A DNA stretch of 28,220 nt from a virus: positions 1 through 28,220 of IMG/VR virus record IMGVR_UViG_3300001533_002218, one strand, 5' to 3'. Of the stretch, positions 1 to 7,206 are shown piece after piece. Positions within the stretch are counted from its first letter, which is position 1. Every line of letters begins with the position of its first letter. The position numbers and the translations under genes are program-made. The notes below the pieces were generated by a model, which was not told the origin of the DNA, made no database searches, and saw nothing but the letters and a program-made list of their open reading frames with translations.

Positions 1-190
1 CGAGCGGCACGTGCCAGCGCTGATGAAACGCGCAGTCCACCAGCCGGTCGTTTTCCGTACCGTCGCCGCCGGCGACCGGCGGATCCGCCGTCGTGGTGTC
101 GATCGAGTAATCCACGCCCGATAGCGTCACCTCTGCGCACACCTCGGCACAGGATTCAGGCTTTTGGCAGCAGCAGGGATAGGCGGGCAT
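1..190 (-). CDS. Cys-rich hypothetical tail-region protein, 3' end outside window
   Basis: This partial reading frame starts at the ATG at 190 and runs off the left edge after 63 codons. It was too short for a long-ORF search but follows the tail genes in the same direction. The N-terminus is Cys-rich, beginning MPAYPCCCQKPESC, with more Cys at residues 18 and 53, which suggests metal binding or disulphides. It lies downstream of the heptamer hairpin at 197-305. I do not recognise the family. Position suggests a tail or tail-tip protein, which is inference only. Its full length cannot be seen. Confidence 0.5.
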   Translation of the reverse strand, partial: MPAYPCCCQKPESCAEVCAEVTLSGVDYSIDTTTADPPVAGGDGTENDRLVDCAFHQRWHVPL

Positions 191-196
191 GGAAGA

Positions 197-305
197 TTAG
201 TTGTTAGTTGTTAGTTGTTAGTTGTTAGTTGTTAGTGGACGCGCTGCCGCAGCCGGTTACGTGGCCGGCAGGACTAGCAACTAGCAACTAGCAACTAACA
301 ACTAA
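197..305. repeat. Inverted heptamer array (large hairpin)
   Basis: The left arm (197-235) is TTAG followed by five TTGTTAG units. The right arm (274-305) is the reverse complement of TTAG-TTGTTAG followed by three TTGCTAG units. The arms face each other across a 38-base GC-rich spacer, which itself holds a small GCCGG/CCGGC hairpin (252-256 with 265-269). The stop codon of the upstream gene (302-304) lies inside the right arm, and the next gene starts 6 bases beyond the left arm. In RNA the arms would form a stem of about 32 base pairs. It could act as an attenuator, a processing site or a non-autonomous element. Confidence 0.85.
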
Positions 306-886
306 GTTTTGCAGGCGGTTTGGAGGCTGTCCCATTCGGCGGTGGTCTGGTTCCAGTCGGCGCGGGCGAGGCCGTCTTCGTCGCCTTCGTGGGTGAATTT
401 GTTGTTGATGGTCATCGGCTGGGCCGGGTCCTGGTCGACGATGATGGCGCCCTCGGGCTGGAGCACGTCGACGGCGTCGATCGTGAAGGTTTCGTCGGTC
501 GTCTCCAGGTCGGCGGTCAGTTCGCCGCGGATGGCCGTCGCGTGCGGGGTGAGCCAGTCGATTTCCCAGCGGCCGCGCCGCCATACCGCCTCGCCGCGGC
601 TGCCCTGGTCGTGCGGCGAAGTGTACTGGTCCGTGGCGCGCCCGCGGTAGACGCCGCGGGCGTCGGTGACCTCGAAGACGGCCGACGAATCGGTAATGGG
701 GTCGTCGTCGTCGTCGAGCGGATACGCCTCGACCGTCTCGCCGGGCGTGAGGGCTTCTTTCAGCTCGAACCGTCGGACGGTGCCTGCGCGGGCGTCTTTG
801 GCCAGGTCCAGGAACGTATTGAACGTCGTGGCCGCGATGCGGATGGGTTTTCGCGGTTTCGCTCGCCGTAGAGGATCGCCGGCCAT
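302..886 (-). CDS. Hypothetical virion-associated protein
   Basis: A 194-residue soluble protein with no signal peptide or membrane segment. The N-terminus is basic (residues 1-20). The middle holds an acidic DDDDDP stretch, then a WRRGRWEIDWLTPHA segment of the kind found in beta-rich phage structural proteins. The stop codon is inside the right arm of the heptamer hairpin. The start lies one base past the stop of the upstream tail gene, so it is part of the late operon. I do not recognise a named family. A distal tail or tail-fibre accessory role is inferred only from its place after the tape measure. Confidence 0.65.
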   Translation of the reverse strand: MAGDPLRRAKPRKPIRIAATTFNTFLDLAKDARAGTVRRFELKEALTPGETVEAYPLDDDDDPITDSSAVFEVTDARGVYRGRATDQYTSPHDQGSRGEAVWRRGRWEIDWLTPHATAIRGELTADLETTDETFTIDAVDVLQPEGAIIVDQDPAQPMTINNKFTHEGDEDGLARADWNQTTAEWDSLQTACKT

Positions 887-887
887 G

Positions 888-1685
888 TCATTCCCCGATG
901 CCCAGGTCGAGGAAATCGTCTGTGTCGTACACCTTTTCCACGTACACGGCGGTGGGTACGTTGTCGCTGTCGTACTTGCACCACAAATAATCCCAGCCTT
1001 TTTTGGTGATGCCGGTGAAGTCGCCGACTGTCAGGTCGGCGGCGTTTTGGCTGGCAGCAAATTCGAAGGCCAGTTCCCAAATCGCTTCCCCGGTCTCATC
1101 CCATCCCTGTGTGGCGCCGCGGGCGCCCTGAAACAGGATCTCTTCGGCCTCGAAGCCGCGCCAGGAGGCGTTGTTCACTTTGCCGGTCAGACGGAAGAGG
1201 GCCGCCTTGTAGGCTGCCGTCACCAGCTCGCCAGACACACGGTAGGTTTCGGACCACGTGTAGACCGGGCTCGTAATATCCACGCCTTCGACGCCGTTTT
1301 CCGTGACGGCGATCGCGCCTTTGTGGTCGGTGGCGCTCTCGGGGTAGCGGCCCCGTGTGGATTTGCTTTGGGTGGTGTGGTGGGTTCCGCCCCCGGTGGA
1401 GAATTGCCAGTCGCCCCAATCGGGATCGGGCACCGCGCTGGAGTACTCGACCGAGCATTCCCAAGCGTCGCCCGAGCCTTGGGGGTCGATCTTGTACCGT
1501 TGGGGCCGGAGGATGCGGCCGGTGACTTCCAGGATCGTGGCCGGCGCGGTCGCGCTGAGCAGCGCCTTGACCGCGTCGGGGTCCGTCAGGTTGTCGATAT
1601 GCCACACGCGCGTTTGCGTGGAGGCGTCCCGGGTGATTTCGCCCCCGCGGGAGTTCGGTGCTTCGCGGATGATGATCGTGGGCAT
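888..1685 (-). CDS. Putative distal tail protein
   Basis: A 265-residue soluble protein read immediately after the tape measure: the tape-measure stop and this start overlap as TAATG. In siphoviruses this slot is usually taken by distal tail, baseplate hub or minor tail proteins, so that role is inferred from order. The sequence contains beta-rich, aromatic and acidic segments (for example GWDYLWCKYDSDN near residue 225) and no transmembrane segment. I cannot assign a named family by eye. The next gene follows after one base, indicating translational coupling. Confidence 0.6.
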   Translation of the reverse strand: MPTIIIREAPNSRGGEITRDASTQTRVWHIDNLTDPDAVKALLSATAPATILEVTGRILRPQRYKIDPQGSGDAWECSVEYSSAVPDPDWGDWQFSTGGGTHHTTQSKSTRGRYPESATDHKGAIAVTENGVEGVDITSPVYTWSETYRVSGELVTAAYKAALFRLTGKVNNASWRGFEAEEILFQGARGATQGWDETGEAIWELAFEFAASQNAADLTVGDFTGITKKGWDYLWCKYDSDNVPTAVYVEKVYDTDDFLDLGIGE

Positions 1686-2923
1686 TATTCGAAGGCCGGC
1701 TGGGCGAATTTGTCGATGAGGAGCTTCGTGTTCCGTGCGGTCTGTTCGGTCGCGTCGGCGGTCCGCCGCGCGTCGTCGGTGGCGCCCATGCCGGCCACGG
1801 CGGCGGCCGAGAAGGTGCCGCGCACGGAGCCGGAGCTTTCACGCCAGGCGTTGGGATCGGTTTCCGGCAGGTCGGGGCCCGCGGTCAGGTCGGCGGTTGT
1901 GAGCCGTGCGGCATCGCCGGCGGTGCGGGCTTCCCCCAGGGCGGCTTCCCACTCGGCGCGGGCGGCGGCCAGGTCGGCCGCCGCGCCCCGGCTGGCCTCG
2001 CGCTGCATGGCGTCCAGGGCGGCCATGGTGCCGGCCTGGTCGGCGCCGATCGCTTCGACGGCGGCGCGGCTTTCGGCGTCGATTTGGCTCCGCCGGCCGG
2101 CGGCGTTCGTGTTGCGAGTTTTCTGTCTGCGCTGGTAGTCTTCCTCGACGATGGCCTGCACTTGGGCCGGATCCACGTCTTGGGCCTTGGCGATGATCCA
2201 GGCAAACCCGTGCGCGATGCTTGTGCTGGCCCGGTCCCATGCGGACATGAGCCCATTCGTGAAGTCGTTCCAGAGGTGCTTGAGTGTGGCGGTCCCCTCG
2301 GCCCACATGACTCGCAGGCCGTTCCAGACTTCGGTAAAGACCCGCGCGGTCTCGAAGCGGAAGTCGTTCCACATGCGAGTGAGGTATTGCGTCCCCTCGA
2401 GCCAGGCGACCTTCAGACCGGTCCAGAGCACTTTGGCGGCGAGCTGAAAATCTCCGGCGGCCAAGGCGTCTTTGATGCCTTGCAGGCTGGCGGTAAAGAC
2501 TTCCGTTAGCGGCGCGATGGCGTCCATTAGGTTCTGGAAGACGGCCCGGATCCCGCCGGCGGAATAGACGGCGTACGCGACCAGGCCGGCCAGGCCGGCG
2601 ACGACCAGGCCCACCGGGCTCACCAGCAACAAAAAGGCCATTTTCACGAGCCCCAGCGCGGCGGCCAGGGTTGTGGCGACGGTCCCCGCGGCCGAGAGCG
2701 TCATGCCGATCGCGACCAGGCCGGCCCCGGCGGCCACGGTCCCCGCGGCCACGGCGGCGACGGTGGTGATGAGGGTCGAGTTCACGCGGGCCCAGTCGAT
2801 GGCGGTCGTGACCAGTGGTGCCAACCGGTTGAACAGGTCGGTCAGTGCGGGCGCCAGTGCGGCGCCGATCTGCGTCCACAAGCGGCCGCTTACCTTCGTC
2901 ATGCGGGTCCAGGCGTCGGTCAA
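1685..2923 (-). CDS. Tail tape measure protein, C-terminal part (second frame)
   Basis: 412 residues, opening with a TTG that overlaps the TGA of the preceding frame (TTGA). Residues about 50-125 are a run of strongly hydrophobic Ala/Gly/Val/Leu helices, typical of tape-measure proteins. Then come repeated Trp-centred helices (LWTGLKVAWLEGTQYLTRMW and two related copies at about 165-225) and a long Ala/Glu/Arg coiled-coil region (about 260-345). Tape-measure proteins set tail length and enter the host envelope during DNA injection. The first residues, LTDAWTRM, read like the middle of a domain rather than a natural N-terminus. I therefore take this as the remainder of the protein beginning at 3534, separated by a frameshift or small deletion. 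Reinitiation at the TTG is the alternative, but no good Shine-Dalgarno sequence precedes it. Confidence 0.75.
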   Translation of the reverse strand: MTDAWTRMTKVSGRLWTQIGAALAPALTDLFNRLAPLVTTAIDWARVNSTLITTVAAVAAGTVAAGAGLVAIGMTLSAAGTVATTLAAALGLVKMAFLLLVSPVGLVVAGLAGLVAYAVYSAGGIRAVFQNLMDAIAPLTEVFTASLQGIKDALAAGDFQLAAKVLWTGLKVAWLEGTQYLTRMWNDFRFETARVFTEVWNGLRVMWAEGTATLKHLWNDFTNGLMSAWDRASTSIAHGFAWIIAKAQDVDPAQVQAIVEEDYQRRQKTRNTNAAGRRSQIDAESRAAVEAIGADQAGTMAALDAMQREASRGAAADLAAARAEWEAALGEARTAGDAARLTTADLTAGPDLPETDPNAWRESSGSVRGTFSAAAVAGMGATDDARRTADATEQTARNTKLLIDKFAQPAFE

Positions 2924-3534
2924 GGCGGCGGCGGCAGCCTTTTCGCCTCTTCCATGGCGGCTTCCAGGCCTTGGGCGCCTTGGGAGAGCATAGGCAAGAG
3001 CGAGGTTCCCGCGCGGCCGAACAGCACGGATGCCAGGGCGGCTTTTTCGGTGTTGTTGGTCATTGCGGCCAGGCCGGCGGCCGTTTCCATGAACAGGGCT
3101 TCGGTCGTCTTGAGGTCGCCGCCGGCGTCTTGCACGTCGATTCCCAGGCGGCCAAACGCGGCGGCCGCGGCCTTCGATCCCCCGGCCGCGTCGTAGGCGC
3201 TGCGCTGCAGCCGGCGGATTCTGGTTTCCATTCCTTTTAGGTCGGTTCCCCCGAGTTCGGCGGCGCGGGCCAGGGCGGACACGAACTCGGCCGAGGCGCC
3301 GATTCGTTTGCTCATTTTGTCGATTTCGTCGCCCGTTTTGGCAAAGCCGCGGGCGGCGGCCAACAGCGGCGTCAGGGCGGCGGAGCCGGCCGCGGCCACG
3401 GCCAGGCCCATTTTCGTGACGCTGGCGCCCCAGTTCTTGAGCTTCTTGCCGGCCGCGGAAAGAGCCCGGCTGAGCGGGTTGTTGTCCCCGTGCAGCTCGA
3501 CCCAGGCTTTTCCAGCTCGTACACCAGCGGCCAT
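2920..3534 (-). CDS. Tail tape measure protein, N-terminal part
   Basis: 204 residues matching the conserved N-terminal region of the phage minor tail/tape-measure family (PhageMin_Tail, TIGR01760-like). It has a basic N-terminus, a hydrophobic Ala/Gly helix (about 40-62), then KTGDEIDKMSKRIG, FVSALARAAELGG and KAALASVLFGRAG, a segment order I recognise from that family. It ends abruptly in KRLPPPP and a stop. Moving back one base at the AAA of GCG-AAA-AGG would give EEAKKAAAALTDAW and continue into the next frame. The combined length of about 616 residues would be modest for a tape measure. Start: ATG at 3534, one base after the chaperone-extension stop. Confidence 0.75.
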   Translation of the reverse strand: MAAGVRAGKAWVELHGDNNPLSRALSAAGKKLKNWGASVTKMGLAVAAAGSAALTPLLAAARGFAKTGDEIDKMSKRIGASAEFVSALARAAELGGTDLKGMETRIRRLQRSAYDAAGGSKAAAAAFGRLGIDVQDAGGDLKTTEALFMETAAGLAAMTNNTEKAALASVLFGRAGTSLLPMLSQGAQGLEAAMEEAKRLPPPP

Positions 3535-3535
3535 G

Positions 3536-3808
3536 TTAGAAATTTAGGAGCCCGTGTAGCTCGGTGGGTGTGACCCGTTCGGTCGGTTCCCGATCGGGGG
3601 GGCAGGGATGGAAGTCGATAGGGGATTTTGCGGGCGAGTTCTTGCCGCGGAGCATGTTGTGGATTTTGGCGATGACGGCGGCCGTGTGGTTCCAGTCGTA
3701 TTGGATGCGGAAGCGGGCCATTGCGGCCAGTTCCCGCATGGTGAACGGGTCCGGATTCAGCCGGAGGATGGCGGCGTATTCGGCGACGACGGTCCAGGCG
3801 TCGGCATC
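3536..3808 (-). CDS. Shifted-frame extension of the tail assembly chaperone (GT-like), no start of its own
   Basis: About 90 residues of protein-like sequence in the -1 frame relative to the gene at 3757-4275, starting near DADAWTVVAEYAAI and including LRLNPDPFTMRELAAMARF, DWNHTAAVIAKIH and a Pro-rich DFHP segment. I see no ATG, GTG or TTG near its beginning in this frame. An internal ATG at 3739 would cut off conserved-looking residues and has no Shine-Dalgarno sequence. In lambda and many siphoviruses the gene before the tape measure makes a frameshifted GT product, and this position fits that exactly. The slip site is unclear: a T-TTT-TTC heptamer exists at 3985-3979, but using it would insert a long Arg-rich shadow stretch. 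A disrupting indel is the alternative. Confidence 0.6.
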   Translation of the reverse strand, partial: DADAWTVVAEYAAILRLNPDPFTMRELAAMARFRIQYDWNHTAAVIAKIHNMLRGKNSPAKSPIDFHPCPPDREPTERVTPTELHGLLNF

Positions 3809-4275
3809 GCGCGGCGGATGGCTGCTCTCGCTTGATCCACTTTCCTCGCCAGGGCCTCGTCGATCGCTGCGTCGATGGCCGGATCGTCCAGGGCCGACCG
3901 GTTCGCGGCGATTTCGGCCTCGATGACGGCGTTCGACCTGGTCAGCAGCCGGGCGGCGTCCTGCCGGCCGGCGTCGAGGAAAAAATCCGTCAGCCCGGCC
4001 CAGAGGGCGGCCCGAGCGGCGCCGGCGGCTTTGCCGTCGAGCCGGCCGGCGAAGTCTTCGTCGCTGACTCCGAGGGCGTCGGCGTCGGGCTTTACCAGCG
4101 CGAACACCACGTCGAGCACGGTGGCCAGGTCGTGGAGGCGTTGGATCGTGGGCGGCTGGCCGGCTTCGAGGTTCAGCAGGTCCAGGTCCAGGAGGCTCCG
4201 CACGCGTTTCGCGGCGCCGATGGTGATGGCAATGGGCCACGTGTGGCCGGTCGTGTCCGTGAAGCTATGGGGCAT
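3757..4275 (-). CDS. Putative tail assembly chaperone (G-like)
   Basis: 172 residues, mostly helical and acidic, beginning MPHSFTDTTGHTWPIAITIG and continuing with a Leu-rich region (RSLLDLDLLNLEAG), a segment about a cofactor-free helical core, and DEDFAGRLDG. This pattern fits tail tube-associated chaperones that sit between the tail tube and tape-measure genes. The C-terminus (PTPGPSSPNTPPSSG) is low-complexity and looks like read-out after the natural end. A second frame carrying a plausible T domain overlaps it. The start at 4275 is preceded by three GTGTCAG heptamers. The chaperone assignment rests on position and the overlapping frame. Confidence 0.6.
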   Translation of the reverse strand: MPHSFTDTTGHTWPIAITIGAAKRVRSLLDLDLLNLEAGQPPTIQRLHDLATVLDVVFALVKPDADALGVSDEDFAGRLDGKAAGAARAALWAGLTDFFLDAGRQDAARLLTRSNAVIEAEIAANRSALDDPAIDAAIDEALARKVDQARAAIRRAMPTPGPSSPNTPPSSG

Positions 4276-4280
4276 TTTAG

Positions 4281-4301
4281 GTGTCAGGTGTCAGGTGTCA
4301 G
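4281..4301. repeat. GTGTCAG heptamer array, three units
   Basis: Three perfect GTGTCAG units preceded by TTTTAG, lying 5 bases upstream of the chaperone start codon and between two late genes. Related arrays in the same orientation occur at 22499-22519, 24721-24741 and 28167-28194. Confidence 0.9.
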
Positions 4302-4332
4302 GGAGCGATTGAAAAGCCCGGGGCGGCCGTTG

Positions 4333-4944
4333 TCAGGCGATTTCGGAGTCTTGGAGGAAACCGAGGGTCACAGTCACGGCAGCGGCGGCGTACACGTCCA
4401 GGGTGGCCATGTCGCCCAGCGAGGCGAAGGGCGACGTTGTGCCGTCCGTGTTCAACCATACCGCGTGTGCGTCGGCGAACACATCGACGAGCACCGAGGC
4501 GGCATCGTCCCGGAACACCAGGAGGGCGTTGGAGGTCGCCATGCCGGCCGCGAAGGCGACGATCTGGTCCGCGTCGAGCCGCAGGTCGTAGCGGGACCTG
4601 GGGCAGGCGGCCATAACCGTTCCGGACGCCGGCAGGGTGTCGCCCTGGCCGATGTTGTCGTTGTGGACCGTGACGGTGGTCCCGTCGACGGCTTCGACTT
4701 CCAGTTCCACGCGGCGCCCGCCGGTCCAAAACACGCCGATGATGTCCCCGGCCTCGACCGTGGGCGTGGCGTCGTATTCGAACGTGTGGAGGTCGTCGTA
4801 GGGGTTCAGACCGCCGTAGGTGCACGCCTCGGGTGTAGCGGACGGGTATTGGCCGCCTTCCTGGGCGATGCCGGTCAACGTCTGTTGGCTCGCGATCGAC
4901 AAGCCGGCAATGGAGCCGACGAAGGAAATGGTTGCAGTGGGCAT
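4333..4944 (-). CDS. Hypothetical virion protein
   Basis: A 203-residue protein with beta-rich composition, many Thr/Val/Ala residues, and no signal or membrane segment. Notable segments are VFWTGGRRVELEVEAVDG (about 71-88), which reads like a beta-barrel or Ig-like strand pair, and a C-terminal VDVYAAAAVTVTLGFLQ-like strand. It lies directly after the tail tube gene with a spacing of about 50 bases and a weak CGGAAT ribosome site. Tail decoration or minor tail protein is the inferred role. I do not recognise a named family. Confidence 0.65.
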   Translation of the reverse strand: MPTATISFVGSIAGLSIASQQTLTGIAQEGGQYPSATPEACTYGGLNPYDDLHTFEYDATPTVEAGDIIGVFWTGGRRVELEVEAVDGTTVTVHNDNIGQGDTLPASGTVMAACPRSRYDLRLDADQIVAFAAGMATSNALLVFRDDAASVLVDVFADAHAVWLNTDGTTSPFASLGDMATLDVYAAAAVTVTLGFLQDSEIA

Positions 4945-4994
4945 GGTAGGATTCCGATGTGTGGTTTCGGGTTAGTGGCGTTGGGGGTAAACGA

Positions 4995-5402
4995 CTAGAC
5001 CCACTGCGGGCTTCGCAGGTCGGTGTTGATCTCAAAAGTGCACGCCATGGTCAGGTCGCCTTCGACCGGTTCGGCCCGTTCAAACTTGGTGACTTCGTAG
5101 TCTGCGGTGAAGCCATGGCCCTGGTCGTCCAGCGCGGCCAGTGCGATGGGCGTGTCGTTCATGTAGGCGTTCTTGATCGCCGTGAAGCCGGCATCGGTCG
5201 GGTCGTAGAGGATTCCCACGTCCAGGGCCAGGTTTTTGGTCGTGGTCTTTTTTCCCTTCCATTTCACGCCGCGTCGCACGCGGTCGATCGTCTCCTTGTC
5301 GGCCGAGACCGTCACGTCCTGGACGTTTTGGAGCACCGTGGCCGGGCTGGTGTTGACGGTTCCGTATTTCAGGACAGCGTCGAGGCCTACGCAAAAGCTC
5401 AT
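4995..5402 (-). CDS. Phage tail tube (major tail) protein
   Basis: 135 residues with the look of a siphovirus tail tube subunit. It opens with a short N-terminal arm, then strands such as VQDVTVSADKETIDRV, a Lys-rich loop (WKGKKTTTKN) and LALDVGILYDPTD, with a C-terminal strand MACTFEINTDL. Tail tube proteins polymerise into stacked hexameric rings around the tape measure. Gene order (tail completion genes before, chaperone and tape measure after) supports the call. A strong AAGGAA Shine-Dalgarno sequence sits 7 bases before the ATG, as expected for an abundant virion protein. No other candidate for the tube protein is seen. Confidence 0.7.
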   Translation of the reverse strand: MSFCVGLDAVLKYGTVNTSPATVLQNVQDVTVSADKETIDRVRRGVKWKGKKTTTKNLALDVGILYDPTDAGFTAIKNAYMNDTPIALAALDDQGHGFTADYEVTKFERAEPVEGDLTMACTFEINTDLRSPQWV

Positions 5403-5413
5403 GGGAAGATTCC

Positions 5414-5806
5414 TTATTTGAGGGTAGCGGCCCAGAACTTCGGGAGCCGTGGCCGGAGGGATTCGAGGGCGGGGGCCATGAACGGGCGGCGGTCGTATTG
5501 GCGTCCCCGGTACCGGCCCCCGAATTCGTGGGCGGAGCCAGCGGCGCCGACGAATTGGGCGGCCGGGCCGATGATGGCGGACCGGTCGGTCGCTTCGAAC
5601 AGGATCGATTGTTTCAGCCGCCCACGCCGTGTGTGCGGTGGTTGCCCGGGCCGGCTGGCACGTTTCCCGCGGCGGATCGATCGGCGGGCGAGTTGTCGCA
5701 GTGCGGCCGCGCCGTGTCGGATGCCGGTAATCCGGGCCTGGTGGGCGGCCTTGCGCACGCGGTCGGGCCGGTACTGGATACGGGTTTTGACGGTGACGCG
5801 GGTCAT
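5414..5806 (-). CDS. HK97 gp10-like tail completion / head-tail joining protein
   Basis: 130 residues, very basic, with the arrangement typical of HK97 gp10-family neck proteins. A long Arg-rich helix (about 10-45, AARQLARRSIRRGKR type) is followed by PGQPPHTRRGRLKQSILFEA, then AIIGPAAQFVGAAGSAHEFGG, and RPFMAPALE near the C-terminus. The GRLKxSI, HEFGG and RPFM-PAL segments are the usual landmarks. The protein would attach the tail to the filled head. The start overlaps the preceding gene by 4 bases (ATGA). Confidence 0.75.
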   Translation of the reverse strand: MTRVTVKTRIQYRPDRVRKAAHQARITGIRHGAAALRQLARRSIRRGKRASRPGQPPHTRRGRLKQSILFEATDRSAIIGPAAQFVGAAGSAHEFGGRYRGRQYDRRPFMAPALESLRPRLPKFWAATLK

Positions 5807-6234
5807 GCGTGGTTCGTGGTGTATTGCACGTGAAACAGGCCCAAAAACACGCCTTGGGCTTTGAAATGTTCCGGGGAGGGGGCCGCGATAAGCTCTTGGG
5901 AGCGCCAGCGGGCCGTGGGATAGCCGGCCAGGCGGGCGCCGCGCAGGGTGGTTCGCAGGGTGGTTAGGGTCTCAAGCAGATTTGGGACTTCGGATTCTTC
6001 CTCTCCGGCCGGCGCCACCAGGGCCACGGACACGCGCCCGGTGCTGGTGGTGACGTTGCGGGCGATGGGTGTTTCGCTTAGGGGGCCTTCGCCTTCTTGG
6101 TAGGCCGGCGAAACCACAATTCGCGCCGCTTCCAGCGTGGCCAGTTCGGCGTTGGGGTCGTAGCTTACGGCGGCGGGCAGGGCGGTGGTGTTCAGGTGCG
6201 TGGCGACGGCGCGGAGTAAGGTGTCTAGGTTCAT
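5803..6234 (-). CDS. Putative tail terminator / neck protein
   Basis: 143 residues, soluble, beginning MNLDTLLRAVATHLN. It occupies the slot between the connector genes and the gp10-like/tail tube genes, where lambda gpU-like or minor capsid tail-terminator proteins are encoded. The visible layout is an N-terminal helix, a strand region (AARIVVSPAYQEGEG, then TGRVSVALVAPAG), a helix with LLETLTTLRTTLRG, and a C-terminal GVFLGLFHVQYTT strand, compatible with the alpha/beta terminator fold. ATGA overlap with the next gene shows coupling. The function is inferred from order and fold-like pattern, not from a motif. Confidence 0.55.
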   Translation of the reverse strand: MNLDTLLRAVATHLNTTALPAAVSYDPNAELATLEAARIVVSPAYQEGEGPLSETPIARNVTTSTGRVSVALVAPAGEEESEVPNLLETLTTLRTTLRGARLAGYPTARWRSQELIAAPSPEHFKAQGVFLGLFHVQYTTNHA

Positions 6235-6239
6235 GGCGA

Positions 6240-6449
6240 TCAGGTCTGAATCAAAGTGGCCAAAAAACCGCCTGCCAAGCCTCCCAAAAAGCCGGAGCCG
6301 GCCATGAATCCCAAAAGGGTTGCGAATCGCAGTTCGAGTTGCCAGACGCGCTTGCCGAGGTCGCCTACCGGGCAGTCGCGTTTGTGTTCGGCCAGTGCGG
6401 TGCGGGCCGCTTCCAGCGCCACTTCTCGCAGGTACCGGTCGAGCGGCAC
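6240..6449 (-). CDS. Small membrane protein of the head-tail region
   Basis: 69 residues from a GTG start at 6449, which lies one base after the upstream stop (TAA-C-GTG) with an AGGT just before it. An ATG at 6497 would add 16 residues but overlap the upstream gene by 47 bases and lacks a ribosome site. The N-terminal half is an amphipathic helix ending in EHKRDCPVGDLGKRVWQLE. The C-terminal half is one Gly-rich membrane segment (about residues 43-67, LLGFMAGSGFLGGLAGGF). Similar one-helix proteins occur in head-tail regions of many phages, and a holin-like role is possible but unproven. Confidence 0.6.
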   Translation of the reverse strand: MPLDRYLREVALEAARTALAEHKRDCPVGDLGKRVWQLELRFATLLGFMAGSGFLGGLAGGFLATLIQT

Positions 6450-6450
6450 G

Positions 6451-7104
6451 TTAACCTGGCCGGCGTTTAGTGTGGATTCGCAGTCGGGTCTTGGCATGGT
6501 CGCAGTGGCGGAAGGGGGTTTCGCCGGCCGGGTGTCGGACCTCGTACGTTTCGCCGGCGGCGTCTTGAATCGTGTCGCCTGTTTGTGGGGTGATGGTGGC
6601 TTCGTCGAGGGTCAGGTCTGCGGCTTGGACGAGCCAATCGGCGGAGTTTTCAACGATCGCGACCCCCGTGGGGTCTAAGGTTTCCCCCTCGGACCGGCCG
6701 CGTACGGCGGGGACCAGGTCGATGGCCTGGTCCCCGCGGCGGTAGCCGGTGCCCGGATTCGTCGCCCTGACGCGGACGTACCGGTCGCAGTCGGTGGGCA
6801 GGCGGAAACGGGCGGTGTCGGCATCGGCGCCGGTGCCGTCGCCTGTCTGGACAAGCACCTCCCTGGCGATCGTGCGGAGGCCCGAGAACTCGGCGTCGGG
6901 CGCGCACTGCACGTCGTATTTCATGGTGTCGCCGCTGCCGAGTTGGGCGTTGGTGAGCGCGGGAGCGGTGATCAGTAGTTCGCACGGCGCGAGGAACTGG
7001 CCGCTGGACGGGATGTTCAAATCCAGGCCGGCGGTGTGGATCGGGCCGACCGTGGGGGGCAGGGCCTTCGACACGGAAAAGCCGGCGTCTTTTACGCGGT
7101 ACAT
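6451..7104 (-). CDS. Head decoration-like domain fused to connector-like domain
   Basis: 217 residues. Residues 1-130 look like a small Bbp16/Ig-like head accessory protein that usually follows a major capsid gene (for example LGSGDTMKYDVQCAPDAEF and CDRYVRVRATNPG). Residues about 150-217 look like a separate head-tail connector: ENSADWLVQAADLTL, then TPQTGDTIQDAAGETYEV, and RTHTK-like KTRLRIHTKRRPG at the end. The joining linker (PAVRGRSEGETLDPTG) is short and shows no second start. The fusion may be real or the product of an internal deletion joining two genes. A clear AAGGAA ribosome site lies 8 bases before the ATG. Confidence 0.6.
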   Translation of the reverse strand: MYRVKDAGFSVSKALPPTVGPIHTAGLDLNIPSSGQFLAPCELLITAPALTNAQLGSGDTMKYDVQCAPDAEFSGLRTIAREVLVQTGDGTGADADTARFRLPTDCDRYVRVRATNPGTGYRRGDQAIDLVPAVRGRSEGETLDPTGVAIVENSADWLVQAADLTLDEATITPQTGDTIQDAAGETYEVRHPAGETPFRHCDHAKTRLRIHTKRRPG

Positions 7105-7206
7105 GGGGCGGTTCCTTCGAGAGAGAAAATGGATTGGCGGTAAGGGCGGGCGGCTGGGACCGGGCGAAAAGATGAGGCCGCGCGGCCCCAGCCGTGTTGG
7201 GGGCTA

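Noticed and set aside
666-2138. Long plus-strand open frame of 490 codons (and others at 3832-4998, 8287-9213, 18852-20042)
   Set aside because: These are GC-rich antisense shadows of well-supported minus-strand genes. They have low-complexity, Arg/Gly/Ala-rich products and no recognisable domains.
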